DNA of 64,000 nucleotides, from positions 558,001 to 622,000 of the forward strand of contig NZ_CALSFS010000001.1 of assembly GCF_943736985.1 (NCBI RefSeq), given 5' to 3'. Within the stretch, counting starts at the first letter, position 1, and each line of letters begins with the position of its first letter. This document shows, piece after piece, positions 9,559-18,280 of the stretch. The position numbers and the translations under genes were made by a program. Origin of the DNA: Clostridium sp. Marseille-Q2269 (lineage in GTDB: Bacteria > Bacillota > Clostridia > Clostridiales > Clostridiaceae). The notes beneath the pieces were generated by a model. It did no database searches and was not told the DNA's origin. It worked only from the letters and a program-made list of their open reading frames with translations.

Positions 9559-9668
9559 AATAATGAGGTTGTAGCATTAAAGAATTTAATCACAATATAT
9601 TGTTTTACAAGTTCAAACTTAACACAATATATTGCAGGATTTATTCTTAGTGCGACAGCCCCATTATT
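9559..9668. repeat. Long palindromic intergenic repeat, copy 2
   Basis: A 110-nt imperfect palindrome with AATAATG/CATTATT ends, outer arms GTTGTAGCATTAAAGAATTTA and TTTATTCTTAGTGCGACAGCC, and inner CAATATATTG blocks flanking a short centre. It corresponds to copy 1 at 4457 in inverted orientation. It lies downstream of the ABC transporter operon. Confidence 0.75.
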
Positions 9669-9724
9669 AAGGAGTAAATCATTATAATCACTTGGTATCT
9701 TTTATATTTATTATTTAAAATTAA

Positions 9725-10519
9725 CTATGAAAGTAAGGTTCTATCACTTAGCCCATCTTCTATATTAAGATTTTCAAAACATTTTAATATTTTTTCTTTT
9801 GTTAAGACTTTCTTTTCTTCTCCTTTTATGTCTAAAACCACATTACCTTTATGCATCATTATTAATCTATTTCCTACATTTATGGCTTGGTTTAGATCAT
9901 GGGTTACCATTAAGGCTGTAATTTTTTCTTCTTCTATTATTTTCTCTGTTATATCTATTATTATTTTAGATGTTTTAGGATCCAATGCCGCTGTGTGCTC
10001 GTCTAAAAGCAATATTTTAGGCTTATTCATAGCTGTCATAATTAATGATAGTGCCTGCCTTTGACCACCGGATAATGAACCTACTGTTACATTTAGTTTA
10101 TCCTCTAAGCCTAAGTTCAGTTCTTTTAACATATCTATAAATTTAGAATTTTTCTTTTTATTTATACCTAAAGTAAGTCCGAATCTCTTTCCCTTATTTT
10201 CTGCCATAGACATATTTTCTAATATAGTCATAGATGGAGCCGTACCTTTAGATGGATCTTGAAATACCCTACCTATATATTTTGAAATCTTATATTCCTT
10301 TCTACTAGTTATATCCTTTTGCTCTAACTTTATTTTTCCCTGATCTGGTTTTATACTTCCTGATATTATATTTAAAAGAGTGGATTTCCCTGCTCCATTA
10401 CTTCCTATTATAGTTATAAATTCGCCATCTTTTACATCTAGAGTAAAATCCCCAAACAAATTATTTTCATTTACAGTGTCTTTATTGAACACTTTGCACA
10501 GATTTTCTATTTGAAGCAT
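9725..10519 (-). CDS. ABC transporter ATP-binding protein (TrpZ type)
   Basis: A 264-aa nucleotide-binding subunit that powers the permease encoded next to it. Walker A is GSNGAGKST, the signature is LSGGQRQA, and Walker B is ILLLDEHTAALDP, followed by the H-loop MVTHDL. The replacement of the usual GL by HT in Walker B-D-loop (DEHTAALDP) is characteristic of the ATPases paired with ABC_sub_bind (TrpX-like) receptors. It starts inside the permease gene (38-nt overlap) with GGAGGGATTTTAG upstream. It is the last gene of a three-gene importer operon. Confidence 0.9.
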   Translation of the reverse strand: MLQIENLCKVFNKDTVNENNLFGDFTLDVKDGEFITIIGSNGAGKSTLLNIISGSIKPDQGKIKLEQKDITSRKEYKISKYIGRVFQDPSKGTAPSMTILENMSMAENKGKRFGLTLGINKKKNSKFIDMLKELNLGLEDKLNVTVGSLSGGQRQALSLIMTAMNKPKILLLDEHTAALDPKTSKIIIDITEKIIEEEKITALMVTHDLNQAINVGNRLIMMHKGNVVLDIKGEEKKVLTKEKILKCFENLNIEDGLSDRTLLS

Positions 10520-11387
10520 CTAAAATCCCTCCTTCTTTAGCTTTTTGCTTTTTTATTATTTTTAAAGGATTTTTATTTAAGCTTAGAGCTATTACAACAA
10601 TCACTGCTGTTACAAGTTTTAAATCTGTAGGAGCTAACCCCATGGTTAAAGCCATTGATACTGCTAATTTATATACTAAAGAACCTAGTAACACTCTTGT
10701 AGTTGCATTTAAGATTTTTATCCTTCCAAATAAGGATTCTCCTATAATTACAGATGCAAGACCCATAACTACTATTCCTGTTCCCATGCCTACATCTGAA
10801 AATCCTTGATATTGAGCCATTAGAGCTCCACCTAATGCTACTAACCCATTAGATATCATTAATCCCATTATTTTAACTAAATCTTTATTTACACCAAGAG
10901 ATAACACCAACTGTTCATTATCACCTGTTGCTTTTAATATAAATCCTGCTTTGGTTTTTAAAAATAGATCTAAGGCAATTTTGCATATTAAAAGAAATAC
11001 TGCAATTATAATTATAGGATCTGTTGTATTTGAAAATAAATGTGTTTTATTAAACAAAGGTATATTTGATTTTCCCATTATTCTTAAATTAATAGAATAT
11101 AATCCTACCATAACTAATATTCCAGAAAGCAAATTAGTTATTTTAAATTTAACATGTAGTACTCCTGTTACTAATCCCGCTACAGCTCCTGCTATTAGAG
11201 CAATTAAAGAGCTTAAAATTGGATTATAACCCTTTACCAAGAAAGCGGCTGCAACTGCTGCTCCCAATGGGAATGTACCATCTACAGAAAGATCAGGAAA
11301 ATCTAATATTTTATATGTTATATACACTCCAAAGCAAACAATAGAAAATATAAATCCCTGTTCTAATACTCCTAGTATGATGTCCAT
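10482..11387 (-). CDS. ABC transporter permease (TrpY type)
   Basis: A 301-aa membrane subunit of the branched-chain-type permease family (BPD_transp_2), with about eight hydrophobic segments. The N-terminus has GFIFSIVCFGVYITYKIL followed by the family FPDLSVDGTFPLGAAV motif, which is characteristic of TrpY-like permeases. Its start overlaps the receptor stop (TAATG), and GGGAGG lies upstream. Together with the receptor and ATPase it forms an importer for an amino acid or similar small molecule. Confidence 0.9.
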   Translation of the reverse strand: MDIILGVLEQGFIFSIVCFGVYITYKILDFPDLSVDGTFPLGAAVAAAFLVKGYNPILSSLIALIAGAVAGLVTGVLHVKFKITNLLSGILVMVGLYSINLRIMGKSNIPLFNKTHLFSNTTDPIIIIAVFLLICKIALDLFLKTKAGFILKATGDNEQLVLSLGVNKDLVKIMGLMISNGLVALGGALMAQYQGFSDVGMGTGIVVMGLASVIIGESLFGRIKILNATTRVLLGSLVYKLAVSMALTMGLAPTDLKLVTAVIVVIALSLNKNPLKIIKKQKAKEGGILDASNRKSVQSVQ

Positions 11388-12394
11388 TATTTTTGGCCTC
11401 CCTTAATCTTTTCAGCCTTATCTTCTATATCTTTTGGTATTTTTATATTTAATTTTTTTGCAGCTTCCATATTTATTGATAATTTAGTATCTTTCATAAA
11501 TCTTATTTTCATGTCTTTAGGATCTTTTCCATTTATAATTTCTATGGCTACGTCTGCAGATTCTTTTCCTAAATTATAATAATCTAAACCTGATGTAGCT
11601 AATGCTCCTCCTTCTACATGAGCTTTTTCTGAACCTATTATTGGTATATTCTTCTTATTACATTCATTACTTATAAATGGCATAGATGAAGCTACTGTAT
11701 TGTCTGTAGGGATAAACATAACATCAATTTGATTTAATATAGCCGCTAAAGATTGATGAATATCATTAACATTTGTTATACCTTTTTTAACAATTTTGAA
11801 TCCTAATTTCTTAGCCTTTTCCTCTGCTTCTTTAACCTGTATTTCAGAATTCTTTTCACTAGTATTATATAATATTCCTATTGTTTTTTTCCCAGGCAAT
11901 ATTTTTTTTATTAAATTAAAGTTTTCTTCTATGGATATTTTATCTGAAGTACCAGCTACATTAGTACCTGATTTGTCTAATGATTTTACAACTCCTGCTT
12001 GTACTGGATCTGTAACAGCTGTCATAACTATAGGTATTTTTTTAGTGGCATTAAAAGCCGCTTGAACTGAAGGTGTGGCTATTGCATATATCATATCATT
12101 TTTTTGAGATACAAAATTTTGATTTATGGTTTGAATTGTAGCCATATCCCCTTGAGCATTTTGAAAATCTATTTTTAGATTTTTTCCATCCTTAAATCCC
12201 TTTTCTGCTAATCTATCCACAAATCCTTTTTTAGCCAAATCCAAAGCTGGATGCTCCACAATTTGAGCTATACCTATTTTTATAACATCTTTATCCTTAA
12301 GAGCTTTTGATGATGAGGTTTTTGAGCAACCTCCAAAGATAGCAACTGAAAGCATCAGTGCTAATAGAATTGAAATTTTTCTTTTTACTACCAT
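11387..12394 (-). CDS. ABC transporter substrate-binding lipoprotein (TrpX-like)
   Basis: A 335-aa extracellular receptor of the ABC_sub_bind family. The N-terminus KRKISILLALMLSVAIFGGC is a lipoprotein signal with the Cys at the end of the lipobox. IGIAQIVEHPALDLAKKGF and FVDRLAEKG are typical of the family, as is the later IVMTAVTDP. The chosen ATG has GGAGGA 8 nt upstream; a TTG extension by five residues has none. The start codon sits inside the 13-nt sequence GTAGTATGGTAGT, which recurs in the leader. Family members import tryptophan or related compounds in streptococci; the HutP context here suggests histidine or a derivative instead (inference). Confidence 0.9.
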   Translation of the reverse strand: MVVKRKISILLALMLSVAIFGGCSKTSSSKALKDKDVIKIGIAQIVEHPALDLAKKGFVDRLAEKGFKDGKNLKIDFQNAQGDMATIQTINQNFVSQKNDMIYAIATPSVQAAFNATKKIPIVMTAVTDPVQAGVVKSLDKSGTNVAGTSDKISIEENFNLIKKILPGKKTIGILYNTSEKNSEIQVKEAEEKAKKLGFKIVKKGITNVNDIHQSLAAILNQIDVMFIPTDNTVASSMPFISNECNKKNIPIIGSEKAHVEGGALATSGLDYYNLGKESADVAIEIINGKDPKDMKIRFMKDTKLSINMEAAKKLNIKIPKDIEDKAEKIKGGQK

Positions 12395-12483
12395 ACTACC
12401 ATCCTCCAAAATTTAAATTTATATATTTTATTTTGCAAAATATAATGAAAAACAATAATTAGTAAATATTTTATTTGCATAAA

Positions 12484-12509
12484 TAAAAAAACCCTTCCAG
12501 TAGAAGAGT
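12484..12509 (-). terminator. Leader terminator (attenuator) upstream of the ABC operon
   Basis: A 7-bp stem ACTCTTC / GAAGGGT with loop TACTG is followed by seven T on the minus strand. It lies about 90 nt before the start of the receptor gene and after a promoter, so transcription must pass it to reach the operon. A second potential stem, CTTTAATTAAAG, lies just before it. Confidence 0.7.
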
Positions 12510-12539
12510 ACTCAAACAAAGCCTTTAATTAAAGACCGC

Positions 12540-12900
12540 CATATCTCCTACTATATAAACTACCATACTACTGTTTTTAAATTATATTAACATACATTAA
12601 TAATACTTTTTAATTTATTTTACTACTATACATTAAATTTCCTACTTAATTACTACATTTTCTAAATAGACTATTGTACTGATATTGTCAAATGAAAATA
12701 TAAACATAATATTTTATTTAACATATCACCCGTAATACTTTACTACACAAATATAAGCTTACTTTTAACAACCCTTATATTTAATACTACTAATCTACCA
12801 TGCTACATAACTAATATTATACTTCTATACAATATTAGGCTAATACTTAAAATATAATATAATTATATTTCTTACCTACAAATTTAATCACTACACATTA
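12540..12900 (-). promoter_or_regulatory. UAG-rich leader of the ABC transporter operon, candidate HutP target
   Basis: On the minus strand this leader contains about 20 TAG triplets, several times more than its base composition predicts. They are clustered at about 12781-12844 (six or more) and 12541-12656 (eight, including GTAGTATGGTAGT and ATAGTAGGAG). HutP proteins bind NAG triplets in nascent RNA and prevent formation of a downstream terminator; a hutP gene lies immediately upstream and a terminator immediately downstream. Assignment as a HutP site is an inference. Confidence 0.55.
12663..12691 (-). promoter_or_regulatory. Candidate sigma-A promoter within the ABC operon leader
   Basis: TTGACA and TATTTA spaced by 17 nt, reading on the minus strand. 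It would give a leader of about 260 nt that includes the proximal TAG cluster and the attenuator. Confidence 0.5.
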
Positions 12901-12933
12901 AAGCTTTGTTTTGCTTTAATCTTATAGTTAGGA

Positions 12934-12963
12934 ATGATATCATAAATCATATGTTATTGTCAA
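12934..12963 (-). promoter_or_regulatory. Candidate distal sigma-A promoter of the ABC operon
   Basis: TTGACA and TATCAT spaced by 18 nt on the minus strand, 60 to 90 nt after the hutP stop. Transcription from here would include both TAG clusters, giving a leader of about 530 nt. Confidence 0.45.
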
Positions 12964-13025
12964 TATTTATTGGAATTCAATTATAAATTCATTTCTAAAT
13001 CTTTTTAAAACTATTTTAATTACTT

Positions 13026-13442
13026 TTAATCATTGGGAATTGATCTATGTCCCAATCCTATAACTACTTCATTTAGATGTAAAAGACCTATACTCATAAA
13101 TATGCATACACTTAAATGTTCTTCTGATCTTGCTATACCTATTTTCCCACCTACATTCAGCCCATTAGCCTTTTCCATAATTTGAAGTAGTGCTTCTCTT
13201 GTAGCCCCAACCACAGCTCCATCATCTACATGACAATCCTTTATAAGTCCACATCTTTTAGAGGCAACTAGTGCCCTTTCTATTATTTTACTCATAGATG
13301 AATTTATGTTTCCACCTACATCTACTGCTGTACTTAAAATATCCTTTGACTTAAACTTTTCTATTAGTATCTTTTCCTCTTCTCTTGATGAAATTGCCAT
13401 TTTAACCGAAGCCTTAGCCACCTTTTCACTTTCTACTTTCAC
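13026..13442 (-). CDS. hutP: HutP family RNA-binding antiterminator
   Basis: A 138-aa protein of the HutP family, hexameric RNA-binding regulators that need histidine and a divalent metal in Bacillus. Recognisable blocks are SREEEKILIEKF, VDVGGNINSSMSKIIERAL, KRCGLIKDCHVDDGAVVGATREALLQI and the glycine-rich end ARSEEHLSVCIFMSIGLLHLNEV with GLGHR at the C-terminus. The GTG start is preferred because AAGGGG lies 7 nt upstream; an ATG six codons earlier (13460) is the alternative. No hut catabolic genes lie nearby, so its target is likely the UAG-rich leader directly downstream. Confidence 0.85.
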   Translation of the reverse strand: MKVESEKVAKASVKMAISSREEEKILIEKFKSKDILSTAVDVGGNINSSMSKIIERALVASKRCGLIKDCHVDDGAVVGATREALLQIMEKANGLNVGGKIGIARSEEHLSVCIFMSIGLLHLNEVVIGLGHRSIPND

Positions 13443-13616
13443 AATAACACCCCTTATCATGAAATTCCCATAAAAGTTTTATATCTTATCCATATAATCA
13501 CATTAGAAAAGTTTTATAGAAATTTCAAATTTTAATTATACACTGTAAGTAAATTATACCATTATTAATATATTTTAAAAAATAAATTTTAATATGTATT
13601 GTATTTTAATAATAAG

Positions 13617-14036
13617 TTATTTGGTTAAATCCATGAATCTATTCCATAAATTTTCATTAGATTGTTTTAAATTTATTATTTTAAAATTTTCTTTATCTAC
13701 AAAGGCTTGGGTAGTACCTCCTTTTGCCAATAACTCATTATTATCTTTTTTTATAATTCTATAACTAAATACAATTTTTACTGGTGTTAATTTTTCTATA
13801 TATGTTTCTATAACAATCTCATCTTCATACTTTGCTGCTTTTATATATTTACAATGGCTTTCTGTTAGAGGCATCATTATTCCCATGTTCTCTATATCCG
13901 TATATTTCATTCCTATAGCTTTTATAAACTCCGTTCTTCCCATTTCAAACCATGGATAGTAATTAGAATGGTGCACTATTCCCATTTGATCTGTTTCTAC
14001 GTATCTAACTGTTGTTTCTGTTGTATTAATATACAT
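13617..14036 (-). CDS. Acyl-CoA thioesterase, YbgC/4-hydroxybenzoyl-CoA thioesterase family
   Basis: A 139-aa single hot-dog-fold protein. The active-site stretch ETDQMGIVHHSNYYPWFEMGRTEF carries the Asp (in TDQMG) and the HHSNY helix start of this family. Such enzymes hydrolyse short acyl- or hydroxyacyl-CoA thioesters in the cytoplasm. TAGGAGTGAATAG precedes the ATG. It is monocistronic, and its neighbours give no hint of substrate. Confidence 0.9.
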   Translation of the reverse strand: MYINTTETTVRYVETDQMGIVHHSNYYPWFEMGRTEFIKAIGMKYTDIENMGIMMPLTESHCKYIKAAKYEDEIVIETYIEKLTPVKIVFSYRIIKKDNNELLAKGGTTQAFVDKENFKIINLKQSNENLWNRFMDLTK

Positions 14037-14399
14037 ATCTATTCACTCCTAATATACATCTAATAAACTACATTTATTAATAAAAATGTTTTTAACTTAT
14101 ATTTAACTTATTTATATTATAATGCATATATCATGTTAATCATACTATTTATAAAAATTCTTTACTTTTTAATAATTTTCCTCATTTAACCTTCCTAATT
14201 ATAATTTTATATTTTAAATTTAATTCCTGTCTAAAATTAAACCATAATTTTAAAAAGCTATAGGTATAGAATATAGTATTCTTATTCCCTATAGCTTTCC
14301 ATTTTTAATTATTAAATGTGTACATAAAAATATTTTATTTAACATCTATTTTATAAAAAATCTTGATTTTATGTTAATCTAAAACTATATTTATACTAT
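14037..14399. other. Intergenic stretch, 363 nt, no gene seen
   Basis: AT-rich spacer between the S1-domain gene and the thioesterase. A weak stem (AAAGCTATAGG...CCTATAGCTTT, about 14256-14301) lies about 100 to 145 nt past the S1 gene and may be its terminator. Nothing else is supported. Confidence 0.5.
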
Positions 14400-15563
14400 T
14401 TAAAATAAATCCTTTAATTTATCTCCAAATAAATCTCCTAAAGTTACATCATCTTTTTTAGAATCATCATATTTTGAGAAATCTTCCTTTGGTTTTTCTG
14501 TTGCATCTTTTATACTTAATGACATTCTCTTTTCATCTGAGTTTACTTCTAATACCTTTACCTTAACTTTATCACCTATATTTAATTTTTCTGATGGCTT
14601 AGCTATATTTTCATCAGTTATTTCTGATATATGAACTAATCCTTCTATACCACTTTCAACTTCTACAAAGGCTCCAAAGCTTAACAATTTAACTACAGTT
14701 CCTTCTACGACACTACCTACGGCATACTTATTCTTTGCTTTATTCCATGGATCTTCTTTAACATCTTTTAAAGATAATGATATTCTATTAGATTCCTTAT
14801 CAAAATCTAAAACATAAACTTCTACTTTATCTCCACTAGACACAACTTCTGAAGGATGATTTACTCTTCCCCAAGATAGCTGTGAATTATGAACTAATCC
14901 ATCCATTCCTCCTATATCTACGAAAGCTCCAAACTTTTCTAGTCTTCTTACAACTCCATGTATTTTTTGTCCTTTTTCTAGACTACTCCATAGTTCTTCT
15001 CTTTTTTTAGCTTGCTTTTCTTCTTTTACTATTCTACTAGAAAAAATAACTTTTCCTTTCTGTTTATCTAATTCTATTATTCTTCCTTTTAACATTTCAC
15101 CTTTAAATACATTTAGATCTTTAACGTATTTGTTATCTATTTGAGAAGCTGGTATAAATACTCTTATACCTTCTATATGTGCTACAGCTCCTCCTTTTAT
15201 TATTTCTTCTACCTTAACTTCTAATAAATCTTGGTTTTTAAATGCGTTTCCTAAATTTGACCATGCTTCAATAACATCTGCTTTCTTCTTAGATAAAAGT
15301 ACATTTCCTTCACCATTATTTACTTCTAATACGCAAACGGAGATTATATCATCTTCATTTACTATATCCTTAAGATTTATATCTTCATTATCTATAACTT
15401 CATTCTTAGGTAATATTCCATCAGATATGTAGCCTATGTTTAATACTGCTTCTTTATCTGAAACTGAGATTACTTTACCTTTTAATAGTTCTCCTTTATG
15501 AATTCTTTTCATTGAAGAATTTATTTCTTCCATCATGTCTTTCATTGTTATTTCTTCTGACAT
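14400..15563 (-). CDS. S1 RNA-binding domain protein (ribosomal protein S1 homologue)
   Basis: A 387-aa protein with four consecutive S1 OB-fold domains at residues about 20-90, 105-170, 190-260 and 275-345. The last two are canonical: GVVRRLEKFGAFVDIGGMDGLVHNSQLSWGR and GTVVKLLSFGAFVEVESGIEGLVHISEI, each followed by a LSLKD or LSIKD close. Four domains fit the short S1 of Firmicutes, which binds mRNA and assists initiation or decay. Many clostridia carry it fused to IspH; here it stands alone. The C-terminal 30 residues are acidic/basic and low complexity. AAGGGG precedes the ATG. Confidence 0.9.
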   Translation of the reverse strand: MSEEITMKDMMEEINSSMKRIHKGELLKGKVISVSDKEAVLNIGYISDGILPKNEVIDNEDINLKDIVNEDDIISVCVLEVNNGEGNVLLSKKKADVIEAWSNLGNAFKNQDLLEVKVEEIIKGGAVAHIEGIRVFIPASQIDNKYVKDLNVFKGEMLKGRIIELDKQKGKVIFSSRIVKEEKQAKKREELWSSLEKGQKIHGVVRRLEKFGAFVDIGGMDGLVHNSQLSWGRVNHPSEVVSSGDKVEVYVLDFDKESNRISLSLKDVKEDPWNKAKNKYAVGSVVEGTVVKLLSFGAFVEVESGIEGLVHISEITDENIAKPSEKLNIGDKVKVKVLEVNSDEKRMSLSIKDATEKPKEDFSKYDDSKKDDVTLGDLFGDKLKDLF

Positions 15564-15781
15564 AAAAACAACCCCTTACTTTTCTTTTTATACTAATGTA
15601 ATTAATATAATTTTATCATAATTTAAATAATATACATATATAAAAATAGTATATGCTTTATTTTTAGATTTTAGTAAACATTTAAATAATATTATTTTCA
15701 TAGCATTATATAGTTATTTATACTACTAAACCTAAATCTAAATTTCATCATAGAATTATTTACTATACTAGTAGGGACATA

Positions 15782-15822
15782 AAAAGCCAATGGTTCTTTT
15801 ATTAGAAACATTGACTTTTATA
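15782..15822 (-). terminator. Terminator after the toxin/kinase gene
   Basis: The stem AAAAGTCAATGTTTCT / AGAACCATTGGCTTTT with a short loop is followed by TTATG. It lies about 20 nt past the stop at 15839. Confidence 0.7.
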
Positions 15823-15838
15823 ATTTAAATAAAAATTT

Positions 15839-17779
15839 TTATTTTATTATATCTAAAATATCTTGTACTTTTTTATCAGAGTTAAATTCAGCATCCTTTA
15901 TATATAAAGCTGTAACCGGGTAATCTGAAGTTTCATAGGAAAGTAATCCATCTCCATCCTCTTTAAAGGCATTTGAATTTCTCTTTTTGCATATATCTTC
16001 TGGGGCATCTACAAATATTTCTATATAATTTTCTTTACCTATTGTATTTCTTGCATATTCCCTATCATCTTTAAATCTACTTACAGATGTAACTATTGTT
16101 ATTGTTCCGCTATCTGCAAACATATTAGCAACTTCTGCAATTCTTCTTGTTTGTTCGTGCGCATCCTTTCCTGTAAATGATAAATCAGAACTTAATCCAA
16201 ATCTTACATGAGAAGAATCAATATAATACACTTTACGTCCAAGATCAAATAATTTTTTTTCAAGCTTCACTGCTATTTCATTCTTTCCGCATCCTGGCAT
16301 TCCAGTAAGCCATATTACTATTCCTTTTTGATTTAAACTCTTTTCTCTATCTTTTTTAGTTACTAACCTTTTTCTTATAGATATATTTTTGCTTTTTATA
16401 TCTTTTATATTTCTTGTTAATGAATCTTCTACTCCTGATATAATTCCACCACCACTTATATCCAAATCATCAATTATAACTTGTGGAAGCTTATTATCTA
16501 CAAAATTATTAATTACTGTATTTGATGTTGAAGCATTTGGCTCTGCTGCCACTAAAGCACTAGCTACTGGCTCCAAAGATCTCTCTTGTATAGATCTTAA
16601 AGTTCTAGAAGAAGCTTGCATATTACTTGTATTAACTGGGATAGCTGTAGGCGCTTCTGCCCTAATATTCATAGTGCTAGCATTATCAAATTTGAAAACA
16701 CCTTTTTGTACTGCACCTAATTTGTTTGAACAATCACCTAAATTCCATCTTACTGCATCGGCTCCATATTGATTTATCATCCAATTCCAATCCCAATATG
16801 AATATCCTGGTATATTTCTATGAATATATTGATCTACTATATCCTCTGCAGCACTCTTTTGACCTGCTTTACCAAATTGTAGGCCTATCTTTAGTATGAT
16901 CTGGTCTAGCATTACCTCCATGTCTCAAGAATCCTTCAAAAGTAATAGTATAATCAACATAATTTTTTTGCATTATATGGTATTTCTGCTTTATTAGTTA
17001 CTGCTATTAACTGTAAGTGTCTTCTACTATTTGCAGGAACATCTCCAGTATAAGCTGTTTCAAAAGTATTTGATACTGTTTTTTGTTCAGTGTCTGTCCA
17101 TCCTTGTTCTGCTGTGAAAGTAAAGCTTAATTCTGTACTTTTTTCTGTTGATGCTATCCCTGGCAGTCCTCCGTTAAATTTAAAAGTCTCCTTTATTCCA
17201 AGGCCCTCTGCAAATTTATAAGTAGAAGCATGGGAAGTTGTTGTATTCAACTGATAACTAAGCTTTGATGTAACTTTATCGGTAGTTGGTCCTAAGTTAT
17301 CTAAGTTAGCATTCCCTGCTATTGCCTCTTTCATTTCTGTAATTTTTGTTTCTCCTGTAACTAGAGTCTTAGGATCTATATAGAATTTTACGTTAGAAAT
17401 TGTCATTTTTAATGTTTCACTAGCCCTATATCCATCTGCATAGGGGGTCATTTGGATCATAATGACCTTTTAAAACATAGCTATCTCCTGACTTATAAAA
17501 ATCAAAATCCTCTCCTACATATTGAGACCTAGTACCTCCACACCATCCAAATCCTAGTCTATCGCCAAGAGTGGCATATTTTTTAATAAAATTAGGATCG
17601 TTAAAAATCTTTGCCTTTAGCTCTTCTTCATCATTGAATGCATATATTTTAGGTTCTTGTTGTATTAAATCATTTGTAGCGGCATGAGCTACTTGATTAT
17701 ACACCGGAGATACAAGCTGCGTTCCTAATAATAGTAAACTAAGAGAAATAGGTTTAAGCAACTTTTTTAAATTAATCAT
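15839..17779 (-). pseudogene. Aerolysin/alpha-toxin-type pore-forming toxin fused to an APS-kinase-like domain, frameshifted
   Basis: Reading through three single-base shifts gives about 645 residues. A signal peptide (KPISLSLLLLGTQLVSP...AHA) is followed by an aerolysin-family toxin: LGFGWCGGTRSQYVGEDFDF matches LGYAWVGGNHSQYVGEDMDV of aerolysin, and later come GFLRHGGNA...DRPT and IPGYSYWDWNW. The toxin C-terminal propeptide counterpart (LPQVIIDDLDISGGG) is present. A linker with IRKR follows, then about 165 residues resembling adenylylsulfate kinase (IVIWLTGMPGCGKNE, SFTGKDAHEQTRRIAEVA, FVDAPEDICKKRN). The P-loop Ser/Thr is Asn, and the usual DGDN is DSSH, so kinase activity is doubtful. 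Shifts lie at a C5 run (17443-17447), an A7 run (16963-16969) and near 16871-16880; the three together restore the frame. The last 1.03 kb, joining toxin end and kinase, is one open frame. The start has GGGGGGA upstream. Confidence 0.85.
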
Positions 17780-18079
17780 TTTTATCCCCCCCATCTTAAT
17801 TTTGAGTTGTACCTAACATTTTGAATACATATTTATTTTCTGAAACTCTTTCCCGCTTCTTTTATAAAACCTCCTTTTTGCTTTGATTTATAGGTTAACA
17901 GTTTTATATAGCTAATTAAGCCATTTTTAAAACTATTACTTTCATGTGCTTAGAATATAATTTATTCAATCTTACTTTAAAATTAAATGTTAAATATTTG
18001 TTGCAATTTTGTTATGAATTTGTGATAAATTTCACTATAAGTTCATTATATTTTTTTAAAATATTAAATCAATAAAAAA
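17780..18079. other. Upstream region of the toxin gene
   Basis: Three hundred bases between the sensor-kinase terminator and the toxin start. On the minus strand it holds an AAAGGAGG at about 17868-17875 without a start codon behind it and a TATATAAAA box near 17905. I see no clear pair of LytTR-type direct repeats, so control by the adjacent regulator cannot be shown from sequence. Confidence 0.4.
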
Positions 18080-18155
18080 GACATGAAAGTCAAATTTATC
18101 GTTATAAAAGATTTAAATTCCTTTCTTTTATAACTAAATTTGGGCCTTTCATGTC
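18080..18155. terminator. Long palindromic terminator between sensor kinase and toxin
   Basis: Exact 10-nt arms GACATGAAAG / CTTTCATGTC enclose a second stem AAATTTA-TTATAAAAGA / TCTTTTATAA-TAAATTT. T6 follows on the minus strand, fitting termination of the sensor-kinase transcript. Confidence 0.7.
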
Positions 18156-18280
18156 AAAATTTAATGGTAAATATGTACTTTTTAATGGTGAATTATGTTT
18201 ATGATATTTAATATTAATTATCTCATTAGTATATAGCTCATATAATTTACACCATAATAATATTTATTACAGTTTAATAT

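Noticed and set aside
12420-12960. T-box or TRAP-type control of the ABC transporter leader
   Set aside because: No AGGGTGGNACCGCG T-box sequence or stem I is present. TRAP binds evenly spaced GAG/UAG triplets with two- to three-base spacers, whereas spacing here is irregular, and a hutP gene, not mtrB, is adjacent.
16350-16420. Furin-type activation site (IRKR) as the toxin's activation point
   Set aside because: It lies in the linker after the propeptide-like segment. By alignment with aerolysin the activation loop should be earlier (about the SRTLRSIQERS stretch), so I report it only as a feature of the linker.
17860-17880. A small leader gene after the AAAGGAGG at 17868-17875
   Set aside because: No ATG, GTG or TTG follows at a workable distance; the frame would begin with ATA and end after ten codons.
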